In this document: positions 6,781 through 13,275 of the stretch, piece after piece | Position numbering within the stretch: the stretch's first letter is position 1 | How the letters are laid out: the number at the start of each line of letters is the position of its first letter | Assembly (NCBI GenBank): GCA_902805805.1 | Contig: CADCUE010000056.1 | Coordinates: forward strand, 1-15,125 | DNA: 15,125 nucleotides | Direction of reading: 5' to 3' | Source: an uncultured Frankineae bacterium | GTDB lineage: Bacteria; Actinomycetota; Actinomycetes; Mycobacteriales; SCTD01 | Notes under the pieces: generated by a model | Seen by the model: only the letters and a program-made list of their open reading frames with translations | The model's database searches: none | What the model was told of the DNA's origin: nothing | Made by a program: the position numbers and the translations under genes

Positions 6781-7430
6781 CCGTCCTCGTCGCCGCCCAC
6801 GAACGGCTCGCCCAGCCCGTGCAGCACGGTGGCCTCCTGCTCGCGCGCCAGGCGGCGCTTCTTGCGCTCGGCCCGGCGCTCGCGGTCCTCGCGGCGCTCG
6901 CGGTCCTCGCGCTTGGCCTTGGGCGAGGGCTCGCCGACCTGGCCGGCCGCCTCCACCGAGCCGGTGCGGTCGACGACCTCCTCGGTCATCTCGCGCAGCT
7001 GGTCGCGCAGGTACTCGCGGGTCGCGACCTCGCCCAGCGCCTGGCGCAGGCTGGCGACCTCGCGGGTGAGGTACTCGACGTCCGCCTGCAGCCGCATGCT
7101 CGTCGCGCGGTCCTCGTCCAGGCTCACCCGGTCGCGGTCGGCCTGGCGGTTCTGGGCCAGCAGGATGAGCGGGGCGGCGTACGACGCCTGCAGCGACAGC
7201 AGCAGCGTCAGGAAGGTGAAGGTGTAGGGGTCGAAGGCGTACGGCGTGACGTTGAGCAGGATCCACACGGCGATGAACACCGTCATGTAGACGAGGAAGC
7301 GCGCGGTGCCGAGGAAGCGGGCGATCTGCTCCGACACCTTGCCGAAGGCGTCCGGGTCGTAGTGCGGACGTCGGGAGGTCCGCTCGAGGGGTGTGTCGAG
7401 GCGCACCCGGCGTGGGGTGCGCTCAGCCAC
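6777..7430 (-). CDS. DUF1003 membrane protein with charged C-terminal tail
   Basis: A 217-residue membrane protein of unknown function. It has two hydrophobic segments (about 43-63 and 68-92) carrying the DUF1003 signature: WILLNV, then FLTLLLSLQASYAAPLILLA followed by QNRQADRDR. A predicted coiled coil follows (about 100-155), then a very charged Lys/Arg/Glu-rich tail. Within the tail, two identical 18-bp units encode REDRERREDRER. The GTG start at 7430 lies inside the end of the upstream MgtE-N/CBS gene (8-base overlap), so the two are co-transcribed and probably coupled. The pairing of DUF1003 with an MgtE-like cytosolic protein is common in actinobacteria and may point to a role in divalent cation or membrane homeostasis, but this is inference. 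Confidence 0.85.
   Translation of the reverse strand: MAERTPRRVRLDTPLERTSRRPHYDPDAFGKVSEQIARFLGTARFLVYMTVFIAVWILLNVTPYAFDPYTFTFLTLLLSLQASYAAPLILLAQNRQADRDRVSLDEDRATSMRLQADVEYLTREVASLRQALGEVATREYLRDQLREMTEEVVDRTGSVEAAGQVGEPSPKAKREDRERREDRERRAERKKRRLAREQEATVLHGLGEPFVGGDEDG
6875..6910. repeat. Perfect 18-bp tandem duplication inside the DUF1003 gene
   Basis: GGCGCTCGCGGTCCTCGC is present at 6875-6892 and again at 6893-6910. Because 18 is divisible by three the reading frame is kept, and the duplication encodes two REDRER-type units in the basic/acidic tail. The repeat is perfect at the DNA level, which suggests recent slippage or a variable-number site. Confidence 0.85.
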
Positions 7431-8691
7431 GACGGGCCGCCGCTCCCCGACGCGTGTCGCGCCAGCCCTGCGGCAGCACGTGGTCGAGCACGTCGTCGAC
7501 GCTGACCGCGCCGAGCAGCCGCTGCTCCGAGTCGACGATCGGCACCGCGACGAGGTTGTACGACGCGAGGTGCCGTGTCACGTCGGGCAACGGGCAGTCC
7601 GGCCCCAGCGGGTCGATGTCGGTGTCCACGACGGCGCTGATCAGCGAGGACGGCGGCTCGCGCAGCATCCGCTGGAAGTGCGCGGTCCCGAGGTAGCGCC
7701 CGGTGGGCGTCTCGTACGGCGGACGCACGACGTAGACCTGGGCCGCGAGCGCCGGCGAGAGGTCGGCGGTGCGGATGCGGGCGAGCGCCTCGGCGACGGT
7801 GGCGTTGGGCGGCAGGATCACGGGCTCGGGCGTCATGAGACCGCCGGCGGTGTCGTCGCTGTAGGCCAGCAGGCTGCGGACCGGTCCGGCCTCGTCGGGC
7901 TCCATCAGCTCGAGCAGCCGCTCGGCCTCGGCCGCCGGCAGCTCGCCGAGCAGGTCGGCGGCGTCGTCGGGCGCCATCGCCTCGAGGACGTCGGCGGCGC
8001 GCTCGTCCTCCAGCCCGCCGAGCAGCTCGACCTGCTCCTCCTCGCTCATCTCCTCGAGGACGTCGGCGAGCCGCTCGTCGTCGAGGGCCGCGGCGATCTC
8101 CGCCCGGCGCTTGCCGGACAGGTCGTGCATGACCCCCGCCAGGTCGGCCGGCCGCAGCTTCTCGAACACCGCGAGCAGGTTGGCCGCGCCCTGGTCGGCC
8201 TCGGACAGCGAGAAGCCGCTGACCTCGTCCCAGTCGACCTGCAGGACCTCGCCCCGGCGCCGGCTGCGCAGACCCGACCCGGCGGTCCGGCGCACGGCGA
8301 TCCGCTGCACCAGCCAGTCGCCGGTGCGCTGCTGCTCCATGGCGAGGTCGAGCACGCTCACCTGCTCGCCGGTCGCCAGCAGGGTCACCCTGCGGTCCAG
8401 CAGCTCGGCGAGCACCAGGGTCTCCCCGGGCCGCTTGTCGAAGCGGCGCAGGCTCACCGTGCCCGTGGTCATGACCACCGCCTCGGGGTCGATCGAGGTG
8501 ATCCGGCCGATCGGCACGAAGATCCGTCGCCGGGACTGGATCTCGACCGCCAGCCCCAGCACCCGGGGCGCGTCGCGGCCGATCCGCAGCGCCACCACCA
8601 CGTCGCGCACGCGCCCGACGAGGTCGCCGTTCGGGTCGAAGACGGGCAGCCCGGCCAGGCGTGCGACGAAGACGCGGATGCCGGTGCTCAC
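7423..8691 (-). CDS. PRC-barrel / MgtE N-domain / CBS-domain protein (no membrane domain)
   Basis: A 422-residue soluble protein. Residues 8-85 look like a PRC barrel (LPVFDPNGDLVGRVRDVVV), and a second such segment spans about 95-165. Residues 170-270 are helical and acidic, with the repeated LADVLEEM, AADVLEAM and AADLLGEL pattern of the MgtE intracellular N-domain. A pair of CBS domains follows at about 285-405, including GGLMTPEPVIL and VDDVLDHVLPQ. It lacks the five-helix MgtE channel, so it is probably a Mg2+- or nucleotide-sensing regulator rather than a transporter. It resembles the CBS protein found near mrp in Mycobacterium (from recall). The GTG at 8691 has no ribosome site, but minus-strand TAGCGT lies seven bases upstream, suggesting a leaderless transcript. 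The frame continues open to 9234 across the divergent SDR gene, which is not coding on this strand. Confidence 0.85.
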   Translation of the reverse strand: MSTGIRVFVARLAGLPVFDPNGDLVGRVRDVVVALRIGRDAPRVLGLAVEIQSRRRIFVPIGRITSIDPEAVVMTTGTVSLRRFDKRPGETLVLAELLDRRVTLLATGEQVSVLDLAMEQQRTGDWLVQRIAVRRTAGSGLRSRRRGEVLQVDWDEVSGFSLSEADQGAANLLAVFEKLRPADLAGVMHDLSGKRRAEIAAALDDERLADVLEEMSEEEQVELLGGLEDERAADVLEAMAPDDAADLLGELPAAEAERLLELMEPDEAGPVRSLLAYSDDTAGGLMTPEPVILPPNATVAEALARIRTADLSPALAAQVYVVRPPYETPTGRYLGTAHFQRMLREPPSSLISAVVDTDIDPLGPDCPLPDVTRHLASYNLVAVPIVDSEQRLLGAVSVDDVLDHVLPQGWRDTRRGAAARRG

Positions 8692-8698
8692 GCGCCGA

Positions 8699-8704
8699 AC
8701 GCTA
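8699..8704 (-). promoter_or_regulatory. Candidate leaderless -10 element for the CBS/DUF1003 unit
   Basis: Minus-strand TAGCGT ends seven bases before the GTG at 8691. The TAnnnT form, the short distance and the lack of a Shine-Dalgarno sequence match leaderless promoters. The -35 region is not recognisable. Confidence 0.45.
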
Positions 8705-8784
8705 CCGCCGGGGGGCCCTGCAGCCGGGTCGCCGCGGTGGGGGAGCATGCCGGGACCGCGCCGTCCCGTCCCCCTGGAGAGCCC

Positions 8785-9546
8785 ATGCCCGTCCTCGACC
8801 GCTTCCGGCTCGACGACAAGGTCGTCGTCGTGACCGGTGCCTCGTCCGGTCTGGGGGTCGCCTTCGCCCAGGCCTTCGCCGAGGCCGGGGCCGACGTCGT
8901 GCTCGGCGCCCGCCGCGTCGACCGGCTGCCCGAGACCGGCAGGCTCGTCGAGGCCGCGGGACGGCGCTACGCCTACGCGCAGACCGACGTCACCGTGCCG
9001 GAGCAGGCCACGGCGCTGGTGCAGAAGGCGGTCGACGAGTTCGGCCGGGTCGACGTGCTGGTCAACAACGCCGGCCTCGGCTGGGCCAAGCCGGCCAGCC
9101 GCGAGACGCCGGCCGAGTTCCTGCGGGTGCTCGATGTCAACCTCAACGGCGCCTACTGGTGCGCGCAGGCCTTCGGCCGGCTCGCCGAGGACGGTGGCTC
9201 GATCATCAACATCTCGTCCGTGCTCGGCCTGCACCCCGGCGCCCTGCCGCAGGCGGCGTACGCCGCGTCCAAGGCGGGTCTCATCGGGCTGACCCGCGAC
9301 CTCGCGGCGCAGTGGACCGGCCGCAAGGGCATCCGCGTCAACGCCATCGCCCCCGGCTACTTCCCGACCGAGATGACCGACGAGATGGACGCCAAGGAGG
9401 CGGAGCGCGTCAAGGCGATCACCCCCGCGGGCCGCCTCGGCGATCCCGCCGAGCTCGCGTCGGTGGGCGTCTTCCTGGCGAGCGACGCGGCGTCGTACGT
9501 CACCGGCATCACGCTGCCGGTCGACGGCGGCCTGACGATGCCCTGA
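8785..9546 (+). CDS. Short-chain dehydrogenase/reductase (SDR), classical type
   Basis: A 253-residue NAD(P)H-dependent oxidoreductase with a Rossmann fold. The cofactor motif TGASSGLG is at 17-24, a structural NNAG at 94-97, and the catalytic Ser145, Tyr159 and Lys163 lie in INISSVLG and YAASK. The C-terminus GITLPVDGGLTMP is typical. Asp69 (TDVT) is in the adenine-binding position; the GARRVDRL segment after strand 2 contains arginines that favour NADP(H), an inference. The substrate is unknown; glucose dehydrogenase-like, 3-oxoacyl-ACP reductase-like and gluconate 5-dehydrogenase-like members all look similar. The ATG has GGAG at 8776-8779. A PhzF-family gene starts one base after its stop, so the two probably form an operon. 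Confidence 0.92.
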   Translation: MPVLDRFRLDDKVVVVTGASSGLGVAFAQAFAEAGADVVLGARRVDRLPETGRLVEAAGRRYAYAQTDVTVPEQATALVQKAVDEFGRVDVLVNNAGLGWAKPASRETPAEFLRVLDVNLNGAYWCAQAFGRLAEDGGSIINISSVLGLHPGALPQAAYAASKAGLIGLTRDLAAQWTGRKGIRVNAIAPGYFPTEMTDEMDAKEAERVKAITPAGRLGDPAELASVGVFLASDAASYVTGITLPVDGGLTMP

Positions 9547-9547
9547 G

Positions 9548-10414
9548 GTGGGCGCCGCGCCGGACCTGGCCTACGAGGTCGTCGACGTCTTCACCGACAC
9601 CGCCTTCACGGGCAACCCGCTGGCGGTCGTGCTCGACGCCGACGACCTCGGCACCGCCGCGCTGCAGTCGCTCGCGAACGAGTTCCACCTGTCCGAGACG
9701 GCGTTCCCGATGGCCGCCGACGTCCCGGGCGCCGACTACCGCCTGCGGATCTTCACGCCGGAGACCGAGCTGCCCTTCGCCGGTCACCCGTCGGTCGGTG
9801 CCGCGTGGGTCCTGCGCCGGCTCAGCCGGATCGCGGACGGCCGCGTCGTGCAGTCCTGCGGCGCGGGCCTGCTGCCGCTGGACGTCGCGCCGGACGGCGT
9901 GACGCTGTCCGGCGGCACGCCGTCGTACGGCCCGGTGCTCGACGCCGGGCCGCTGCTCGCGGGCGCCGGCCTGGCGCCCGACGACCTCGCGGGCGAGCCG
10001 CGCAACGCCTCCTGCGGGCTCGGCTTCACCTTCCTGCCGGTGCGGGCCGAGGCGCTGGCGCGGGTGCGCGTCGACGTCCCGGCCCTGCAGCGGCTCGGGC
10101 TCGCCGACGGGCCGTTCGGCGGGCTGTCGGTGTACGCCTGGGACGGCGCCGGCGCGCGCTGCCGGGTGTTCGCCTTCGCGGCGGGCGTGGCGGAGGACCC
10201 GGCCACCGGCTCGGCGGCGCTGGGTCTCGGGGTGCACCTGGTCGCGAGCGGCGCGCTGCCGGACGGCGGGGCGTACGACGTGGTGCAGGGCGTCGAGATG
10301 GGGCGGCCGTCCCGGCTGGCCTGCACGGTCACCGTGCAGGACGGCGAGCCGGTGGCCGCCACGGTGCGCGGCTCCGTGGTGCCGGTGGCCGCGGGCCGCA
10401 TCCGCCGCCCGTAG
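9548..10414 (+). CDS. PhzF family isomerase/epimerase-like protein
   Basis: A 288-residue protein of the diaminopimelate epimerase-like fold. Seen: FTGNPLAVVLDADDL near 20-34, the NEFHLSETAF segment with the presumed catalytic Glu50, FTPETELPFAGHPSVGAA (about 69-86) and the C-terminal-half signature EDPATGSAALGLG. These are the standard PhzF landmarks. True PhzF isomerises a phenazine precursor, but no other phenazine genes are nearby, so this is most likely one of the many PhzF-like proteins of unknown substrate. The GTG start is one base after the SDR stop and has no clear ribosome site, which points to translational coupling. A hairpin follows at 10415-10438. Confidence 0.9.
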   Translation: MGAAPDLAYEVVDVFTDTAFTGNPLAVVLDADDLGTAALQSLANEFHLSETAFPMAADVPGADYRLRIFTPETELPFAGHPSVGAAWVLRRLSRIADGRVVQSCGAGLLPLDVAPDGVTLSGGTPSYGPVLDAGPLLAGAGLAPDDLAGEPRNASCGLGFTFLPVRAEALARVRVDVPALQRLGLADGPFGGLSVYAWDGAGARCRVFAFAAGVAEDPATGSAALGLGVHLVASGALPDGGAYDVVQGVEMGRPSRLACTVTVQDGEPVAATVRGSVVPVAAGRIRRP

Positions 10415-10438
10415 CCCTGCTTCCCGTGCGGGGCAGGG
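10415..10438. terminator. Hairpin between the PhzF-like gene and the converging small gene
   Basis: CCCTGC (10415-10420) directly after the stop codon pairs with GCAGGG (10433-10438). Two G-U pairs and a C-G pair can extend the stem inward. It is followed by AGTCTT. It sits in the 40-base gap between two converging genes and could stop transcription from either side. Confidence 0.55.
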
Positions 10439-10454
10439 AGTCTTGGGTGGCGGG

Positions 10455-10829
10455 TCACTCCCGCGGCGCGAAGCGCAGGACGGACGAGCTCGCAGCCCAC
10501 TGCTCGGGCAGGTCGGTGGCGGAGCGGGCGTTCAGGCGCTCCACGGCGAGCCGCGGCGCGACCTCGTCCCACAGCGGCGTGCCGGGCTCGACGCGGCTGA
10601 CGTCCGCCGCCCACTCGACGACCCGGTCGCTCTGGCGAGCCCTGCTGCGCACGACGACGACCGCCCGGTCCTCGAGCGGCGGCAGCTCCTGCTCCTCGCC
10701 GCCGCCCACGACGTACATCGCGTCCTCGTGCCACAGGTGCCAGACCAGCCGCGGCGCGACGCCGTCCGCGGACACCCAGACGACGCCGGAGCGGCGGGTC
10801 GCCTCGGCGACGAGGGTGGGGACCGGCAC
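10455..10829 (-). CDS. Small protein, possibly a PPOX-like split-barrel flavoprotein
   Basis: A 124-residue soluble protein I do not recognise with certainty. It has no signal peptide or membrane segment. The pattern WVSADGVAPRLVWHLWHEDA, then MYVVGGGEEQELPPL, VVVVRSRARQSDRVVEW and VSRVEPGTPLW resembles the alternating strands of the pyridoxamine 5'-phosphate oxidase-like (split-barrel, flavin-binding) fold, but no diagnostic motif was found. The GTG start at 10829 is chosen because the start VPTLVAEATRRSGVVWV makes a sensible first helix and strand; upstream the frame enters the divergent gene. No ribosome site is evident. Its promoter region is shared with the divergent inositol-monophosphatase-family gene and contains a strong inverted repeat. 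Confidence 0.7.
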   Translation of the reverse strand: MPVPTLVAEATRRSGVVWVSADGVAPRLVWHLWHEDAMYVVGGGEEQELPPLEDRAVVVVRSRARQSDRVVEWAADVSRVEPGTPLWDEVAPRLAVERLNARSATDLPEQWAASSSVLRFAPRE

Positions 10830-10837
10830 GCCGCCAG

Positions 10838-10871
10838 CCTGCCAGGCGAGGCGGCCCTGGCAGGATCTGCC
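10838..10871. promoter_or_regulatory. Operator-like inverted repeats in a divergent promoter region
   Basis: CCTGCCAGG (10838-10846) and CCTGGCAGG (10856-10864) are perfect reverse complements with a 9-base spacer, so their centres are 18 bp apart. Each is itself nearly palindromic (CCTGnCAGG). A further overlapping dyad, GGCAG (10859-10863)/CTGCC (10867-10871), repeats the same half-site. The array fills much of the 72-base gap between two divergent genes, the classical place for a shared operator. It could also fold as an RNA hairpin. Confidence 0.55.
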
Positions 10872-10901
10872 CGTGGTCGTCGGTCGCACCCGAGCTCTCG
10901 C

Positions 10902-11861
10902 GTGAGCCCGGACGACCTGTGCCGCCGGCTGGTCGCGCTGGCGGAGGAGGTCCGCGAGGACGTGCTCGCCGCCTGCCGCGCGTCCAGCGTGCAGGCGTTG
11001 AGCGCGTACGACGACACCGGTCCGGGCGACACCGCCTTCGCCGTCGACCGCGTGTCGGAGGCCCGCCTGGTCGAGCTGGTCGGGGCGCTCGGCGTGCCCC
11101 TCCTGCTCGTCGCCGAGGGCCTGGACCCGGCCGGGGTGCGCGTCGGCGACGGTCCGCCGCAGTGGACGGTGATCGTCGACCCGCTGGACGGCACCCGGCA
11201 GCTCGCCCACCAGAAGCGCTCGGCCTGGGTCCTGCTGGGTGCGGCCCGCGGCACGGGCGCGACCCTCGCCGACCTCGACGTCTCGGTGGCCGTCGAGGTG
11301 CCGACCGTCAAGGCGGGGCAGGCCGACGTGCTCTCGGCGGTGCGCGGTCGCGGGACCACGGGGGAGCGGGTCGACCTGACCGCCGGCACCCGTCGGCCCC
11401 TGCCCGTGCGCCCGTCCACCGCGCGCGGTGCCGAGCAGGGGTACGGCGGCGTCGCCCGCTACTTCCCCGGCGCGCGCGAGGAGCTGGCGGCCATCGACGA
11501 CGCGGTCGCCCGCCGGGTGCTCGGACCGGCCCGACCGGGCAAGGCGCAGGCGTTCGAGGACCAGTACTGCACCGGCGGCACGCTCGTCGAGCTCGCCGTC
11601 GGGCACGACCGGTGGGCGTGCGACCTGCGTCCCCTGCTCGGGACCGGGCGCGCCGGGATCTGCGCGCACCCGTACGACCTCGCCGGCTGGCTGGTCGCCG
11701 CCGAGGCCGGGGTGCACGTCGTGCGCCCCGACGGCGGTCCGCTCGACGCGCCCCTCGACCTCGTCAGCGACGTGGCGTGGGCGGCGTACGCCAACGACGC
11801 CGTCCGGGCGCAGGTCGAGCCGGCGCTGCACGCCGAGCTCGCGGCGCGCGGGCTGCGCTGA
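10902..11861 (+). CDS. Inositol monophosphatase-family phosphatase
   Basis: A 319-residue protein with the Mg2+/Li+-dependent phosphatase fold. The metal-site motifs are recognisable: PGDTAFAVDRVSE at 41-53 (family GDxxTxxDxxxE), Glu72 in LLVAEG, VDPLDGTRQ at 92-100 (family DPxDGTxxF) and HPYDLAGWLVAAEAGVHV near the C-terminus (family WDxAAGxLL). The ...TRQL and HPYD versions differ from standard inositol monophosphatases, so the substrate could be another sugar phosphate, for example a fructose-1,6-bisphosphatase-like activity, or a nucleotide phosphate such as PAP. The GTG at 10902 is chosen because the family N-terminal helix starts there. No clear ribosome site precedes it. It is divergent from the small split-barrel-like gene and followed by a hairpin at 11882-11901. 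Confidence 0.8.
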   Translation: MSPDDLCRRLVALAEEVREDVLAACRASSVQALSAYDDTGPGDTAFAVDRVSEARLVELVGALGVPLLLVAEGLDPAGVRVGDGPPQWTVIVDPLDGTRQLAHQKRSAWVLLGAARGTGATLADLDVSVAVEVPTVKAGQADVLSAVRGRGTTGERVDLTAGTRRPLPVRPSTARGAEQGYGGVARYFPGAREELAAIDDAVARRVLGPARPGKAQAFEDQYCTGGTLVELAVGHDRWACDLRPLLGTGRAGICAHPYDLAGWLVAAEAGVHVVRPDGGPLDAPLDLVSDVAWAAYANDAVRAQVEPALHAELAARGLR

Positions 11862-11881
11862 GGTCGCGGACGTGGCGGAGG

Positions 11882-11901
11882 GCCTGCCGGAACGGCCAGG
11901 C
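11882..11901 (+). terminator. Hairpin after the inositol-monophosphatase-family gene
   Basis: GCCTG (11882-11886) pairs with CAGGC (11897-11901), and CCG/CGG inside adds three pairs across a one-base bulge, with a GAA loop. It begins 20 bases after the stop codon and precedes the mntH gene, so it probably separates the two transcripts. No U tract follows. Confidence 0.45.
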
Positions 11902-11985
11902 GACAGGCGGCGGGGGATGCGAGACAGTGGGCCGCCGTTCGGCTGTCCGACCTGTCCACCTCCTCGCCCCCTGGACCTGCGTCAA

Positions 11986-13257
11986 GTGACCCCCACCGCC
12001 GGCCCGACCGCGAGCGCCCCACCCACCGCGCTGCAGGTCGTGCGCAGCCGCGGGCGGGTGCGCGGCTCGGTGACGCTGCTCGGCCCCGCCTTCGTGGCCG
12101 CGATCGCCTACGTCGACCCCGGCAACTTCGCCACCAACTTCTCGGCCGGCGCGCAGTTCGGCTACCTGCTGGTGTGGGTGATCGTGGCGGCCAACGCCAT
12201 GGCGATGGTCATCCAGCTGCTGTCGGGCAAGGTGGGCCTGGCGACCGGGCGCAACCTGCCGGAGCTGTGCCGGGAGCACTTCCCGCGCCCGGTCACCCGG
12301 GGGCTGTGGGTGCAGGCCGAGCTCGTCGCCATGGCGACCGACCTGGCCGAGATCATCGGCGGGGCCATCGCGCTGTACCTGCTGTTCGGCATCCCACTGC
12401 TCACCGGCGGCCTCCTCACGGCGGCGGTCGCCTTTGCGCTGCTCGCGCTGCAGGGCCGCGGCTACCGGCCGTTCGAGCTCGCGATCGGCGGGCTGCTCGG
12501 CGTCATCGCGCTCGGCTTCGTCTACAACACGGTGCGGGCAGGCGTCGACGCGCCGGCCGTCGCAGCCGGTCTGGTGCCCCGCTTCGACGGCACCGACAGC
12601 GTCCTGCTCGCCACCGGCATCCTCGGTGCCACCGTCATGCCGCACGTCATCTACCTGCACAGCGCCCTGACGGCCGACCGGATCGGAGCCGCCGACGCCA
12701 CGGAGGCGCGCACCCTGCTGCGGCACCAGCGCGCCGACGTGGTCATCGCGATGGGCGTGGCCGGGCTGGTCAACCTCGCGATGCTCGTCCTCGCGGCGCG
12801 GCTGTTCTTCGGCAGCGGCGCCGCGGTCGACACCCTGGAGGGCGTGCACGCCGGCCTCGAGCGGGTCGGCGGCTCCCCGGCGGCCCTCGCCTTCGGCATC
12901 GCGCTGCTCGCCTCGGGCTTCGCGTCCTCCGGCGTGGGGACCTACGCCGGGCAGGTGGTGATGCAGGGCTTCCTGCAGCGGCGGATCCCGCTGCTGCTGC
13001 GCCGGGCGGTCACCATGGCCCCCGCGCTGGTCGTCCTCGCCGCGGGCGTCGACCCCACGCAGGCGCTGGTGCTCAGCCAGGTCGTGCTGTCGTTCGGCAT
13101 CCCGTTCGCGCTCGTGCCCCTGGTCCTGCTGACCCGCCGTGCCGACGTCATGGGCCCACTGGTGAACCGTCCGCTGACGACAGGAGTGGCCTCGGTCATC
13201 GCCGGGATCGTCATCGCGCTCAACGCCTTTCTGCTGCTCGGCCTCGTCGTCGGCTGA
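11986..13257 (+). CDS. mntH: NRAMP-family divalent metal (Mn2+/Fe2+) transporter
   Basis: Proton-coupled uptake transporter of the cytoplasmic membrane, probably for manganese and possibly iron. The 423-residue protein is hydrophobic with about eleven predicted helices. It keeps the metal-binding signatures DPGNFATN in helix 1 (Asp44, Asn47) and VMPHVIYLHS in helix 6 (Met218, His220). The usual MPHN is MPHV here. Family landmarks ATDLAEIIGGAIAL and GVGTYAGQVVMQGF are also present. The GTG at 11986 leaves a short cytoplasmic tail before LQVVRSRGRVRGSVTLLGPA; an in-frame ATG at 11917 would add 23 Pro-rich residues and is less likely. Neither has a good ribosome site. No Mn riboswitch or MntR operator was recognised upstream. 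It converges on a catalase-like gene. Confidence 0.92.
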   Translation: MTPTAGPTASAPPTALQVVRSRGRVRGSVTLLGPAFVAAIAYVDPGNFATNFSAGAQFGYLLVWVIVAANAMAMVIQLLSGKVGLATGRNLPELCREHFPRPVTRGLWVQAELVAMATDLAEIIGGAIALYLLFGIPLLTGGLLTAAVAFALLALQGRGYRPFELAIGGLLGVIALGFVYNTVRAGVDAPAVAAGLVPRFDGTDSVLLATGILGATVMPHVIYLHSALTADRIGAADATEARTLLRHQRADVVIAMGVAGLVNLAMLVLAARLFFGSGAAVDTLEGVHAGLERVGGSPAALAFGIALLASGFASSGVGTYAGQVVMQGFLQRRIPLLLRRAVTMAPALVVLAAGVDPTQALVLSQVVLSFGIPFALVPLVLLTRRADVMGPLVNRPLTTGVASVIAGIVIALNAFLLLGLVVG

Positions 13258-13275
13258 GCAGCGGACCGCTTCAGC
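13253..13275. terminator. Bidirectional hairpin between mntH and the catalase-like gene
   Basis: GCTGA (13253-13257) pairs with TCAGC (13271-13275), and AGCG (13260-13263) with CGCT (13267-13270), leaving a 3-base loop and a 2-base bulge. The outer arms are exactly the stop-codon regions of the two converging genes. Confidence 0.5.

Noticed and set aside
7393..8700. A long plus-strand frame continuous with the SDR gene
   Set aside because: The portion before 8785 is antisense to the CBS-domain gene and has shadow composition; the SDR has its own ATG and ribosome site.
9548..10414. Phenazine biosynthesis
   Set aside because: Only a PhzF-like protein is present; none of the other phenazine genes is nearby.
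11862..11985. Possible manganese riboswitch or MntR operator before mntH
   Set aside because: No yybP-ykoY-like motif and no convincing palindrome besides the hairpin that ends the previous gene.
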